From the NCBI RefSeq assembly GCF_000003605.2, contig NW_003122918.1, forward strand, positions 26,306 through 45,768: a DNA stretch of 19,463 bases, given 5' to 3'. Both the position numbers and the translations under genes were made by a program. The stretch comes from Saccoglossus kowalevskii. Taxonomy: Eukaryota > Hemichordata > Enteropneusta > Harrimaniidae. Shown piece by piece: positions 1 through 8,137 of the stretch. A model generated the notes under the pieces. That model saw only the letters and a program-made list of their open reading frames with translations, searched no databases and was not told where the DNA came from. The first letter of the stretch is position 1, and every line of letters starts with the position of its first letter.

Positions 1-110
1 ATGTCCGGTTATCCACGTCCTCCATTGTGCGTAAAACGAAATATCTCGCGGTGGACTTGGTGCGAGAAATACCCGAGTTTCACCTTCATTATTCATAAAT
101 ATTATAAATA
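1..110. repeat. GC-richer segment with hairpin, possible edge of an interspersed repeat
   Basis: The first 90 bp or so are clearly richer in GC and CpG than the AT-rich intron that follows. They contain CTCGC...GCGAG arms separated by 12 nt. There is no match to AARSD1 coding sequence. The abrupt composition change suggests the end of an interspersed repeat, but the family is not recognised. Confidence 0.25.
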
Positions 111-817
111 GTATTTCCTTCTCATGGAGCATATCCCAGTTTTACATTATTTATTTATCCTAGGGAAGTAAGTACCTTGGTTGACCTCTATCAGATTGTT
201 TCATTCTTTGATAATATCCCACAATTCTCTATTTTTACCAAAAAATGTTACTAATGACTTCTTATTCAAAACTACCAGCCTGATATCTTGATAGCTCATC
301 AATTGAAATCAGTCTGTTAATCAACAATTATCACAGCAGAGCAACAGTTCTCCAATGTCTGTAATATTTAATTTCAACATGTTGTGAAAATGTATCTTGC
401 AATTTAAATTTAGTTTTCAATTTTCAGTTATAAAAGTTGTAATTGATCACTCTGAAATCATATTACTACTAAACTAACAAATCATCTGTTCATTTTGGTA
501 TTTTTTGTTTTATCAAAACTTTTCATTTTTTGACATGATTGGGTTTTGTCCATGAAAAAAATACAAAGGGAACAATATTCAAGAATTTCAAGGTAACCAT
601 ACTTTAACTATGTTATGTAAATTGTCAAAATGGAGTTATGTTTGTGGCACGAGTATCCTAATATAAAGACTAATGTAGTCATGTTATTCATTGATGCAGT
701 TACCTGAAAGTAGCAATTTCAGTTTTTTAGATGTCTTGGATTAGCAGGTGTAGGTGACTCCCACTTTTCCAGGACACAACATTCTGAAATTTGTAAACAT
801 TAATTTTTTGTTTGTAG
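111..817 (+). other. AARSD1 intron, partial
   Basis: AT-rich DNA with no coding exon that I can align to AARSD1. It ends in a T-rich tract and TAG acceptor at 817. Nothing else is seen. Confidence 0.7.
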
Positions 818-974
818 GATGTTTAGTAAAGATGTGTGTTTAATTGAACTTGACACTCCTAAAGTGACTTCTGAACAGATAGAAGCAATTGAGAAGGCAT
901 GCAATGACGCCATCTTGAAATGTGTACCCGTAACACCTAAGTACTACCAACCAGAGGATGACGAACTTGCAAAT
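818..974 (+). CDS. AARSD1: AARSD1 coding exon (first in window)
   Basis: The acceptor is ttgtttgtag, ending at 817, and the donor is AAT|gtaaat at 975. One base completes an upstream codon and 52 full codons follow, ending in phase 0. The translation contains CLIELDTPKVTSEQIEAIEK, the segment between the two zinc half-sites in this family. The frame stays open to 1046 past the donor, but those residues are intronic and the last of them come from a TIR element. Confidence 0.9.
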
Positions 975-3900
975 GTAAATATTTACCATGGTTTGTATTA
1001 CAATGTTGCTACATACTGTAAAATACTTTATTTTAGCTGGAATTAATTTTCCCTGAAAATACTTTTTTGGTGTTTTGTTTGGAATTTATTTGCACTGATT
1101 TTTGACTAGATGAATGTGAAATATAGAAAAAAAGGTATATTCCTTGGATTTTATTTTCACAGTATCACTCCTGCAGCGAAAATAGCAAAAAATAATTCCA
1201 AGTGAAAATAAAGTATCTTACAGTAGTTAAAAGTTTTGGTGTGGTTTGCATCGACATCTGGAAATTACTAATACTATGATTCTGATTCACATAATATTTT
1301 TTGCATAACTGTAAATTTTATAAAGTATAGACGTGGCTTGTAATGGATGTATTTGTAGTTTTTGCTGTGAACACTGTTATTTTACCAACTCAACAAAGAG
1401 TACAGTTAGTAATAAGACTTCAACAGCACTATCAGTAAGTTAGGGGGTCTTTTTCTTTATTATGTATAGAATTATCTTTTCATTTGTTTTATTATATTGC
1501 CAGTTTCATTGTAATCCATATGTAGGCAACTCAAGATAGTACACAAAAAAGTAAATACTTTACTGACTTATATTGTTCAGTTTTTCTTAGACTTGAATAA
1601 CATTTAGTGACTGTCGGCTAATAAAAACTCAAATCTCCACATTTGAAACATGTCATCATTCTTTTCTCAGGCAAACCTTGGTCAATTTTATTCAAAGTTT
1701 GTTTGCTATGATCTCACACACATGATGAGTTAATGATCACACACTGGTTTCTCTTGTGATTTAATTTATAATAACAAACTTGCAACCATGTTGGTTTTAT
1801 TAAAGGATATGCCTGTAATCTGAACACAGTTCAACAGTGTCTGTTTAGTTATTGAACACTTTAAAATAACAAAACTATCAAGCAAACAATGTCATAATAT
1901 GAACACACCTCTGAAAAATGAACAATATCTAAAAATAAACATATACCTTTGTAAAAGGAACAATATCTTAAAATTAAAATAAACTCTATAAAATGAACAA
2001 TATCTTAAACATCATTTTCACAGTATATTACCATTAATAATATTGCTATATTCATACAGATACGTAGTAGAGGTCTTCCTGATGATCATGTAGGACTAGT
2101 ACGTGTCATAACTATAGAAGGAATTGATGTCAATATGTGTTGTGGAACACATGTGTCAAACCTCAGTCAGCTACAGGTATGCTGGAATATGTTGTTTTTT
2201 TGGTACATATGCATGCACAATTCATGATCTGAACCAAAATGATCAACTGGGAAAAAAATTGCTCTGTTAGAAGTATGTGCATACATAGTTGTGGTCTACT
2301 TTCCACTATGAAAAATGGCACATATACCTCTGTGGAGGATGTGCTTTTTAAATAGAGCTAATATGGGACATGCACCACCTCTGTCCTTCTAATGAAAAAT
2401 ATACAGAACATGCATCACCTCTGAGAGATGTGCTTTTAATAGAGCTAATACATTATAGTGAATACCAACTTGAATTTATGAACTTAATAAAAACCAGCTT
2501 TATACCAATATTCACATTCTTTGTGTTCTTATCATTTTTTCATAGTGCATAAAGTTGTTGGGTGTGGAGAAATCGAAAAAAAGAACTAATCTGTTATATT
2601 TAACTGGTAACAGAGTTTTAAAATACCTTGGAAAATGTTATAACACAGAAAAGGCTCTCTGTACTGCACTAAAGTAAGCATGCACAAATCTGTGCAATCT
2701 GATTGGTCCACTACCCAGCTTTCAGTAGGGTTGAATTCTAACTATGACGTCATGAATTTGTTTTGAATATTGCCAGATAATTTAAATGCTAGCAAGACTT
2801 GTTGTGTTCATTATTACAAAGTCTAGTGACAGCTAATGTAAGATTGAGTAACTATGGTAACAGCAGGCCTGCATCTCCTTGTGTTATTTAAAACATCAAA
2901 TCCAATATTATTTATGAAGTATGTATGTGTATATTGAAGAAACTGAAGACTGTGTCCACCCCAACCAAATGTTTCTCCATTATTATTGTTATTCTGTTTC
3001 TATTATGTTTATTGTTTTCAATGTTTTTTTTTCTCATTTGATAAGTAAAGTATTTATATTGTTTAAACAATAAATGGATGGAGTCATCATCTTGGACAGT
3101 ATTTAAATAATAATGACGTGTTTTTAACAGGTGCAGTCCTGAAGAACATGTTGACATGGCAAATAAACTCCAAAAGTCGGTGAGGGAAGTTCAGAAAGTA
3201 AGAATTATTACAGTACTGTATTTGTTGTATTAGAAACAATGTGTACTTTACAATCAATGATTAATAACAATTATTGCTGTACACAAAATATTGTTTATTT
3301 AATGGTCTCACTGTTAATGCCTATTTGTTATGTGTTGCTTATATAGCAAATATGCTGTACAGTTTTAGAAAACTTTTTTAATTTTTTTTTAACTCTATTA
3401 TGCTAATAGTTCTGAAAAATATTTTTACATTATTATTAGGAAATTGTTTGCCTCACACTGTTAAAATTTTAAAACTCTGTCATGAGTCAAACATACTAAG
3501 GAAGCACATTTAGATTACCAGAAAATGTCTAACGCTGCTTGATTTCCAAGGCTGTACATAGTTAATGAATAATATAATTTGGTTTTAAAAGGTGATGCCA
3601 AAATCTCTGTAATTTACTATAAAAAACGTTAACAAAACTGTAATTGGGTTTCGTAGGTGAAAGTTTTAGCTACTTTATCATCAAACTCATGTAAAATCTA
3701 CACAGGGTGAATGATATGCAAATTAGCCATTGTTCTCACTTGCAGTTGGTCAGTGATTTTCAATCTTAAAAAGCTACTAGAGTTTTCTTTCTTTCTTTCT
3801 TGTGAAACCTTCAATCTATGTTGTGTATCCATAGAAGAGTGGCTGGTAATGTTATTAGTCTGTTTTGTTCTCTTAGCCACCTGTATCTACTACTCCAAGT

Positions 3901-6900
3901 ATCAATCTCTGAAAACAAAAAATGATATATACATACACCTTAAACTCTGTCACCAACTTAAATACCCAACTACATACCTGATATTCTTTGTGTTTTTTAA
4001 TTTATTATAATTATATATTTTATTTACTCAATTTGAATTATTTATACACAATAATTATGTAAATTTTGTGTTCTTGGCTGAATATTAAATTAAAATCACA
4101 TTATTGTTATTCTCTGTAGTCTAAAACCATGCTGCTGAGAGAGGTTGCTAAATATGAAGCTGAGAAGCTGAAAAGTTCAACTGACAATGTCATGAGTCTA
4201 CACAGGAAAGATGGAGATAATGAATACATGAATATAATAGCCAATGAAATTGGACAAGAGGTGAGAATTGTTGTTGCTAAGTGCTGCTATATTGTAATAT
4301 AGCAAAAAGTAGTTTTGGCTAGTGTGTTCAATTCACTCTGGGGCAATTTTTAATTCCTGACTGGGTAACATGGAATGATGGATTGTTGGTAGCATGTCTG
4401 TTTTGTTCTTGGTTGTAGCTATAAAACAAAGGCACATAAAGTAAATGTGATACAGGGTTATGCACGTACTATGCAATTCATTGGTGCATTGTGCAACTGA
4501 AATTGTTAAAAAACTAAATAGACCAAAAATAGAATATTCAAAAAATCATAAATCTTTACATGGCATATGCACTACTGTATTGCTGTATATCTAAGCTTTC
4601 AGATGATATGTAGGTTGTTATAGTATAATGCATAGTAATAAATAGAGAATGTCAGAATCACAGTCTTTTAACTTGTTTTTCCCAATTGCTACCTTAAATA
4701 TACTTTTAGTTTGGTGTATCTTAAAACCATCAGTGGAATATACTTAAAAATTCTCCCAAATTTGGACTTAAATCTTAAGAAAAGTTTTCATATGACTGCC
4801 CGAATTTGTAGTGATTTAATTTTACCGAAATGTTTTAAAATCAGCATTCGAAACCTATGGTTTACCTATATATGATGTATAAGTATCTGATTATTAGTAC
4901 AAGTGTTCATAAATTATATTGATCACAAGTACACAAGCCACTACATATATTCTCACTCTCAATAACCATGTTTTAATTATGTGATAAGGTACACTCAGCA
5001 ATAGAGGTGTTAGGCTACAAATAATGTTTATTACTGTAAAATACTCTATTTTCGCTTGGAATTAATTTTCGCTATTTTCGCTGAAGGAATGATTCAGTGA
5101 AAATAAAATCCAGCAAATATACTTTTTTCGTATATTTTACATTCAACTCATCAAATATCAGTGAAAATAAAATCCATAACAAAACACCCAAAGAATCTTT
5201 TCAGCGAAAATTAATTCCAGCTAAAATAAATTATTTCACAGTAGTTAACAAAGATTCACTTTGTGGCAAGCTTAGACAATGTTTTGTGCCAGGTGATATA
5301 TACTATGTCAATAATGTGAAATTATACTGTGAAATCTAAGTAGTGATTTAAGTGATAGGAACGATATTATTATTGTAGTGTATGTGATGGTGTTAATTGT
5401 ATAAATATCTTTTTTTCTTTTATTATATTTCAACATTATGTTATCATGGTCATCATTGACTGTTGATTCATTGAATGTTCACTGAAAAATAAATCAGATC
5501 AATAATTGTCCAATTTCTCTATCTTAATACTGATTGATACAAACCTGAGAAGGTGTGTGAAAAACTGAAAAAAACTGGACACACACGTACACACTCCAGA
5601 ACTAAAAATCAAAGCCAAAACTTCTATGTTGATTATGTATTCCGTTAATTCCAGAATGGAGTTGTGTTTGTCAGTGTTGGTAATGAAAAAGGAGCCGGTC
5701 TGTTTTTAATATCTGGCCCTGAGGTTGTCATAACTGAAGCTGGTCCTAAGTATGTACCTCATATTTCTTCATATAAATGTTATCTTGTGACACATATCCA
5801 TGTGTGCATGCATTTTGTGTTCAGTATCTCATACATACTTTGACCAATTCTTTTAAACCTTACACATACTTAACACCTAGATACATAAACACATGCAAAA
5901 AACTTGTGATTGGGTGAAAGATGGCCGACTGGTCAAAGATAGACTTTTTTGTTGCACAAAGTGAAATCTGGTATTTTGACATGTTATCTAATTATCTTCA
6001 AACATTTGTTTTCTTGCTGTTAACATGATATCATTCATTGTCATACGCATAAACATGTGTATCTCCGTAGTAAAAACTACTACGAGACACAGGTGCTGTT
6101 ATATTCACACACAACAAATCTACTCATATTACTCACTTTATAAGAGAACAGAATTCTATATACTATATACATTCAGTATGCAACAGGGACTGTGCATTGC
6201 AAAATATTTGCTTATAATTTATGTAGTTGTGATATTTTTTGAAATGAATCTGATCATCCTTTGTTGTGCTTTATAATATTTTATTTTGTATTAATTTCTA
6301 TATTATCAGTTAGAAAAAAAACAATTACAATAAACATTTTTTTTAAAGAATTTATTCATCAGCAGACATTTACTGACATTGATTCCACTAATGTCTCCCT
6401 TGGCATTTAAGTTTTTATTTGGTGCCAATTGCAAGTTGACAAACCCAACACTGCTTGTTTGGAGTAACTGAGAACTGTACAGTACTGTACTGTACAGTTC
6501 TCTGTCCCAGAAATCAATCCCACAACCTTTCTGACCTCTCACTCTACCATCCCACAACCCTTTCAACCTCTCCCACTATACCATCCCACAACCTTCCTGA
6601 CCTCTCACTCCACCATCTGACAACCTTCCACTATACCATCTTACAACCTTTCTGACCTCTCACTCTGCCATCTCACAACCTTCCTTACCTCCCACTCTAC
6701 CATCCCACAACCCCCCACTATACCATCCCACAACCTTCCTGACCTCTCACTCCACCATCTGACAACCTTCCACTATACCATCTTACAACCTTCCTGACTT
6801 CCCACTCTACCATCCCACAACCCTTCCAACCTCTCCCACTCTACCATCCCACAACCTTCCTGACCTCTCACTTCACCATCTGACAACCTTCCACTATACC

Positions 6901-7703
6901 ATCTTACAACCTTTCTGACCTCTCACTCTACCATCTTACAACCTTCCTGACCTCCCACTCTACCATCCCACAACCCTTCCAACATCTCCCACTCTACCAT
7001 CCCACAACCTTCCTGACCTCTCACTCCACCATCTGACAACCTTCCACTATACCATCTTACAACCTTTCTGACCTCTCACTCTACCATCTCACAACCTTCC
7101 TGACCTCCCACTCTACCATCCCAAAACCCTTCCAGCCTCTCCCACTCTACCATCCCACAAGCTTCCTGACCTCCAACTCTACCTTCTCACAAGCTTCCTG
7201 ACCTCCAACTCTACCTTCTCACAAGCTTCCTGACCTCCAACTCTACCTTCTCACAAGCTTCCTGACCTCCAACTCTACCTTCTCACAAGCTTCCTGACCT
7301 CCAACTCTACCTTCTCACAAGCTTCCTGACCTCCAACTCTACCTTCTCACAAGCTTCCAGCCTCTCCCACTCTACCATCCCACAAGCTTCCTGACCTCCA
7401 ACTCTACCTTCTCACAAGCTTCCTGCAACTTCTTGGACATCACAAATGCTGCAATTGACTTCATGAGCAAACCAGTTTTGTCATGAAATGTTACATGAAT
7501 GTGTCAATATCACATGTAGGAACTATGACACTGACTTTCTCTATTTTAATTCCAGGGTTGCCGAAATTCTCGATGGGAAAGGTGCAGGAAAGAATGGGAA
7601 ATACCAGGGAAAAGTGAATAATTTAAAAAAGAAGAAAGTAGCAATAGATTTTGTGAAAACATTATTGTGTAAAACTAACAGTACTGAGACTACTGAAAGT
7701 TAA
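818..7703 (+). CDS. AARSD1: Alanyl-tRNA editing protein AARSD1 (AlaX-type), 3' portion, seven exons
   Basis: Joined exons 818-974, 2060-2176, 2546-2673, 3131-3197, 4120-4260, 5655-5749 and 7556-7703 encode 283 residues and a TAA stop. Every junction is GT-AG and all phases agree. The product matches the middle and C-terminal parts of AARSD1: an IELDTP segment, RGLPDDH, the zinc-site motif MCCGTHV, LHRKDGDNEYMNIIANEIG, a glycine-rich GNEKGAGLFLISGP, and VAEILDGKGAGKNGKYQGK near the end. The family hydrolyses mischarged Ser-tRNA(Ala) in the cytoplasm as a free-standing homologue of the AlaRS editing domain. The Cys and His of CCGTH are expected zinc ligands; the partner HxxxH motif would lie in exons upstream of the window. 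Position 818 supplies the last base of a codon begun in a missing exon, so the ATG at 819 is internal and is not the start. The reading frame is intact, so the gene looks functional. Family identification is from remembered conservation, not a search. Confidence 0.93.
1014..1225 (+). mobile_element. 212-bp TIR element (MITE), copy 1
   Basis: The segment starts TACTGTAAAATACTTTATTT and ends in a close inverted match, ...AAAGTATCTTACAGTA. The inverted ends cover about 40 bp and include a GGAATTAATTTT block. It is non-coding. Copy 2 at 5032-5243, reverse-complemented, aligns along the whole length and is also 212 bp. It lies in the intron between the first two exons seen. The apparent target duplication is TA (TA|CTGTAA...TTACAG|TA), which is an inference. 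The superfamily is unassigned. Confidence 0.8.
1226..2059 (+). other. AARSD1 intron remainder
   Basis: AT-rich intron. Apart from the degenerate tandem repeat at 1885-2010, no gene or RNA feature is visible. Confidence 0.6.
1885..2010. repeat. Degenerate tandem repeat, about 37-bp unit
   Basis: The core GAACAATATCT recurs at 1920, 1958 and 1995, spaced 38 and 37 bp, with similar AAAATAAAC...CCTCT/CCTTT spacers. An earlier weaker unit is visible near 1890. Confidence 0.6.
2060..2176 (+). CDS. AARSD1: AARSD1 exon with the CCGTH zinc motif
   Basis: This exon has 39 codons, phase 0 at both ends, acceptor ttcatacag and donor CAG|gtatgc. It encodes RSRGLPDDHVGLVRVITIEG and then NMCCGTHVSNLSQLQ. 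The Cys-x-x-x-His motif supplies conserved zinc ligands of AlaX/AlaRS-type editing domains, so this is the main catalytic-site exon in the window. Both ends are phase 0, so it can be skipped or circularised without a frameshift. Confidence 0.93.
2311..2451. repeat. Direct duplication within intron
   Basis: Two diverged copies (2311-2362 and 2394-2451) share GAAAAAT, ACCTCTG, a GATGTGCTTTT stretch and AATAGAGCTAATA in the same order, offset by about 83 to 90 bp. This looks like an old local tandem duplication. Confidence 0.6.
2546..2673 (+). CDS. AARSD1: AARSD1 exon
   Basis: This exon is 128 nt long, enters in phase 0 and leaves in phase 2. The acceptor is tttttcatag and the donor is AA|gtaagc. 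It encodes CIKLLGVEKSKKRTNLLYL and then a TGNRVLKYL segment, corresponding to the family block that follows the CCGTH motif. The exon is too short and too conserved in pattern to be chance. Confidence 0.92.
2674..3130 (+). other. AARSD1 intron
   Basis: Intron with consensus ends (gtaagc...ttttaacag). No further structure was recognised. A minus-strand open frame here shows no protein-like features. Confidence 0.6.
3131..3197 (+). CDS. AARSD1: AARSD1 small exon
   Basis: This 67-nt exon follows the acceptor tttttaacag. Its first G completes a lysine codon, and 22 codons follow, reading CSPEEHVDMANKLQKSVREV and ending QK before donor AAA|gtaaga. It matches the short helical linker of AARSD1 after the editing domain. 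Confidence 0.9.
3198..4119 (+). other. AARSD1 intron
   Basis: AT-rich intron (gtaaga...tctctgtag) containing a short TTTC run near 3786-3800. The 99-codon open frame at 3711-4010 has hydrophobic, AT-driven composition and no family features, so I read it as chance. Confidence 0.6.
4120..4260 (+). CDS. AARSD1: AARSD1 exon
   Basis: This exon has 47 codons, phase 0 at both ends, acceptor tctctgtag and donor GAG|gtgaga. It begins with a charged helical stretch (LLREVAKYEAEKLKSS) and ends with the conserved LHRKDGDNEYMNIIANEIG block, which is characteristic of AARSD1. Confidence 0.92.
4261..5031 (+). other. AARSD1 intron, part before the second TIR element
   Basis: AT-rich, no recognisable exon or repeat. 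It begins with donor gtgaga. Confidence 0.6.
5032..5243 (-). mobile_element. 212-bp TIR element (MITE), copy 2, opposite orientation to copy 1
   Basis: The left end is TACTGTAAAATACTCTATTT and the right end is its inverted counterpart ...ATTATTTCACAGTA. Blocks containing TTTTCGC and GGAATTAATTTTCGC sit inside both ends. Reverse-complemented, it aligns with copy 1 over the full 212 bp, at roughly four fifths identity by eye. The open frame at 5097-5339 is formed from the element and its flank and is not a gene. Confidence 0.82.
5244..5654 (+). other. AARSD1 intron, after the second TIR element
   Basis: AT-rich sequence ending in acceptor TTAATTCCAG. No other feature seen. Confidence 0.6.
5655..5749 (+). 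CDS. AARSD1: AARSD1 exon
   Basis: This 95-nt exon enters in phase 0 and leaves in phase 2. The acceptor is gttaattccag and the donor is AA|gtatgt. It encodes NGVVFVSVGNEKGAGLFLIS followed by GPEVVITEAGP, the DHHA1-like glycine-rich strand region near the C-terminus. Confidence 0.92.
5750..6469 (+). other. AARSD1 last intron, 5' half
   Basis: Intron starting gtatgt. The open frame at 6025-6276 is AT-biased and shows no domain. No repeat was recognised before the palindrome at 6470. Confidence 0.6.
6470..6502. repeat. 33-bp perfect palindrome
   Basis: Two 16-bp arms (GAGAACTGTACAGTAC and its exact reverse complement) flank one central T. The stem could form a cruciform in DNA or a hairpin in the pre-mRNA. 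It lies directly beside the start of the minisatellite. Confidence 0.9.
6520..7430 (+). repeat. G-poor higher-order minisatellite in the last AARSD1 intron
   Basis: About 0.9 kb built from diverged units of the type CTCACTCTACCATCCCACAA + CCTTCCTGAC. A composite block with CACCATCTGACAACC followed by CACTATACCATCTTAC recurs at about 6611, 6753, 6874 and 7027, at irregular spacing (142, 121 and 153 bp). The + strand contains almost no G except in CTGAC and AAGCTT. The short open frame at 6455-6655 is a by-product. The array ends about 125 bp before the last exon. Confidence 0.9.
7159..7350 (+). repeat. Six identical 32-bp tandem units
   Basis: AAGCTTCCTG occurs at 7159, 7191, 7223, 7255, 7287 and 7319, exactly 32 bp apart, with identical units (AAGCTTCCTGACCTCCAACT + CTACCTTCTCAC). 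A variant unit begins at 7351 and further units begin at 7384 and 7416. The lack of divergence shows recent amplification within the older array. Confidence 0.95.
7556..7703 (+). CDS. AARSD1: AARSD1 terminal coding exon
   Basis: The acceptor is ttttaattccag at 7555. One base completes a lysine and 48 codons plus TAA follow. The translation begins VAEILDGKGAGKNGKYQGKV, the conserved C-terminal GKGAGK...QGK signature, then becomes lysine-rich and unconserved. The frame is also open upstream to 7488, but that part is intron. The 3' splice site sits about 125 bp downstream of the minisatellite. Confidence 0.92.
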
Positions 7704-7716
7704 ACATGTCTCCAAG

Positions 7717-7722
7717 AATAAA
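7717..7722 (+). terminator. Poly(A) signal AATAAA of AARSD1 (candidate)
   Basis: A canonical AATAAA lies 14 bp after the AARSD1 stop codon. It would give a very short 3' UTR. Further AATAAA overlaps occur in the AT-rich repeat at 8020-8045 and could serve as an alternative end. Confidence 0.45.
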
Positions 7723-7905
7723 CCCAGATACGTGTTCTGAACTTCTTTTGTCTTCCAATGTGTTTGATCGTGAATATGTGCCCTGAACATATAAGGGTAT
7801 AATAACTACACCAATTGTAAAATTAAAAAGGGACTTACTGTCTTACTAATACAAGACAGCAGCACCTACATAAACTAAGCCAGTAACACATTCCTTGTAT
7901 ACAAT
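7723..7905. other. AARSD1 3' flank
   Basis: No gene or repeat was recognised in this AT-rich stretch. Confidence 0.5.
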
Positions 7906-8045
7906 TTGTTTTCTTTTTTTTAACCCTTTTATTGTTCCCTTACTTTTTATGTAGTTATTTTTCTTTTACCAATGTCTGATTTGTAACCCTTTTCATTCCC
8001 TCCGGGAGATATTGTGTGTTGATAAATAAATAAATAAATAAAAAT
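7906..8045 (+). mobile_element. Probable 3' end of a 5'-truncated retroelement
   Basis: A T-rich segment containing TCCCTCCGGGAG leads into GTTGATAAATAAATAAATAA, a tandem ATAA tail. Short tandem tails are typical of non-LTR retrotransposon 3' ends. No coding part is seen, so the family is unassigned. Confidence 0.35.
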
Positions 8046-8137
8046 ACGTTGAAAATAAAACCAAATCAATTTCAAAGTGTAATGTGTCAAAAACTATAAT
8101 TTGGAGTATTTTTGAAGTAGCTTTTAATTATATAAGA

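Noticed and set aside
819-1046. ATG at 819 as the AARSD1 start
   Set aside because: A splice acceptor ends at 817 and the family has a long N-terminal part before this segment. The ATG is an internal Met codon, and the residues after 974 are intronic.
3711-4010. 99-codon + strand frame rich in Phe, Leu and Cys
   Set aside because: It lies wholly inside an AARSD1 intron and has composition expected of AT-rich non-coding DNA.
5097-5339. 80-codon frame overlapping the second TIR element
   Set aside because: It is made of the element and flanking intron and has no counterpart in copy 1.
6455-6655. Threonine/proline/serine/leucine-rich frames through the minisatellite, possibly a repeat protein
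   Set aside because: They are short, begin in intron sequence at the palindrome and stop soon after, so they are a by-product of the repeat composition.
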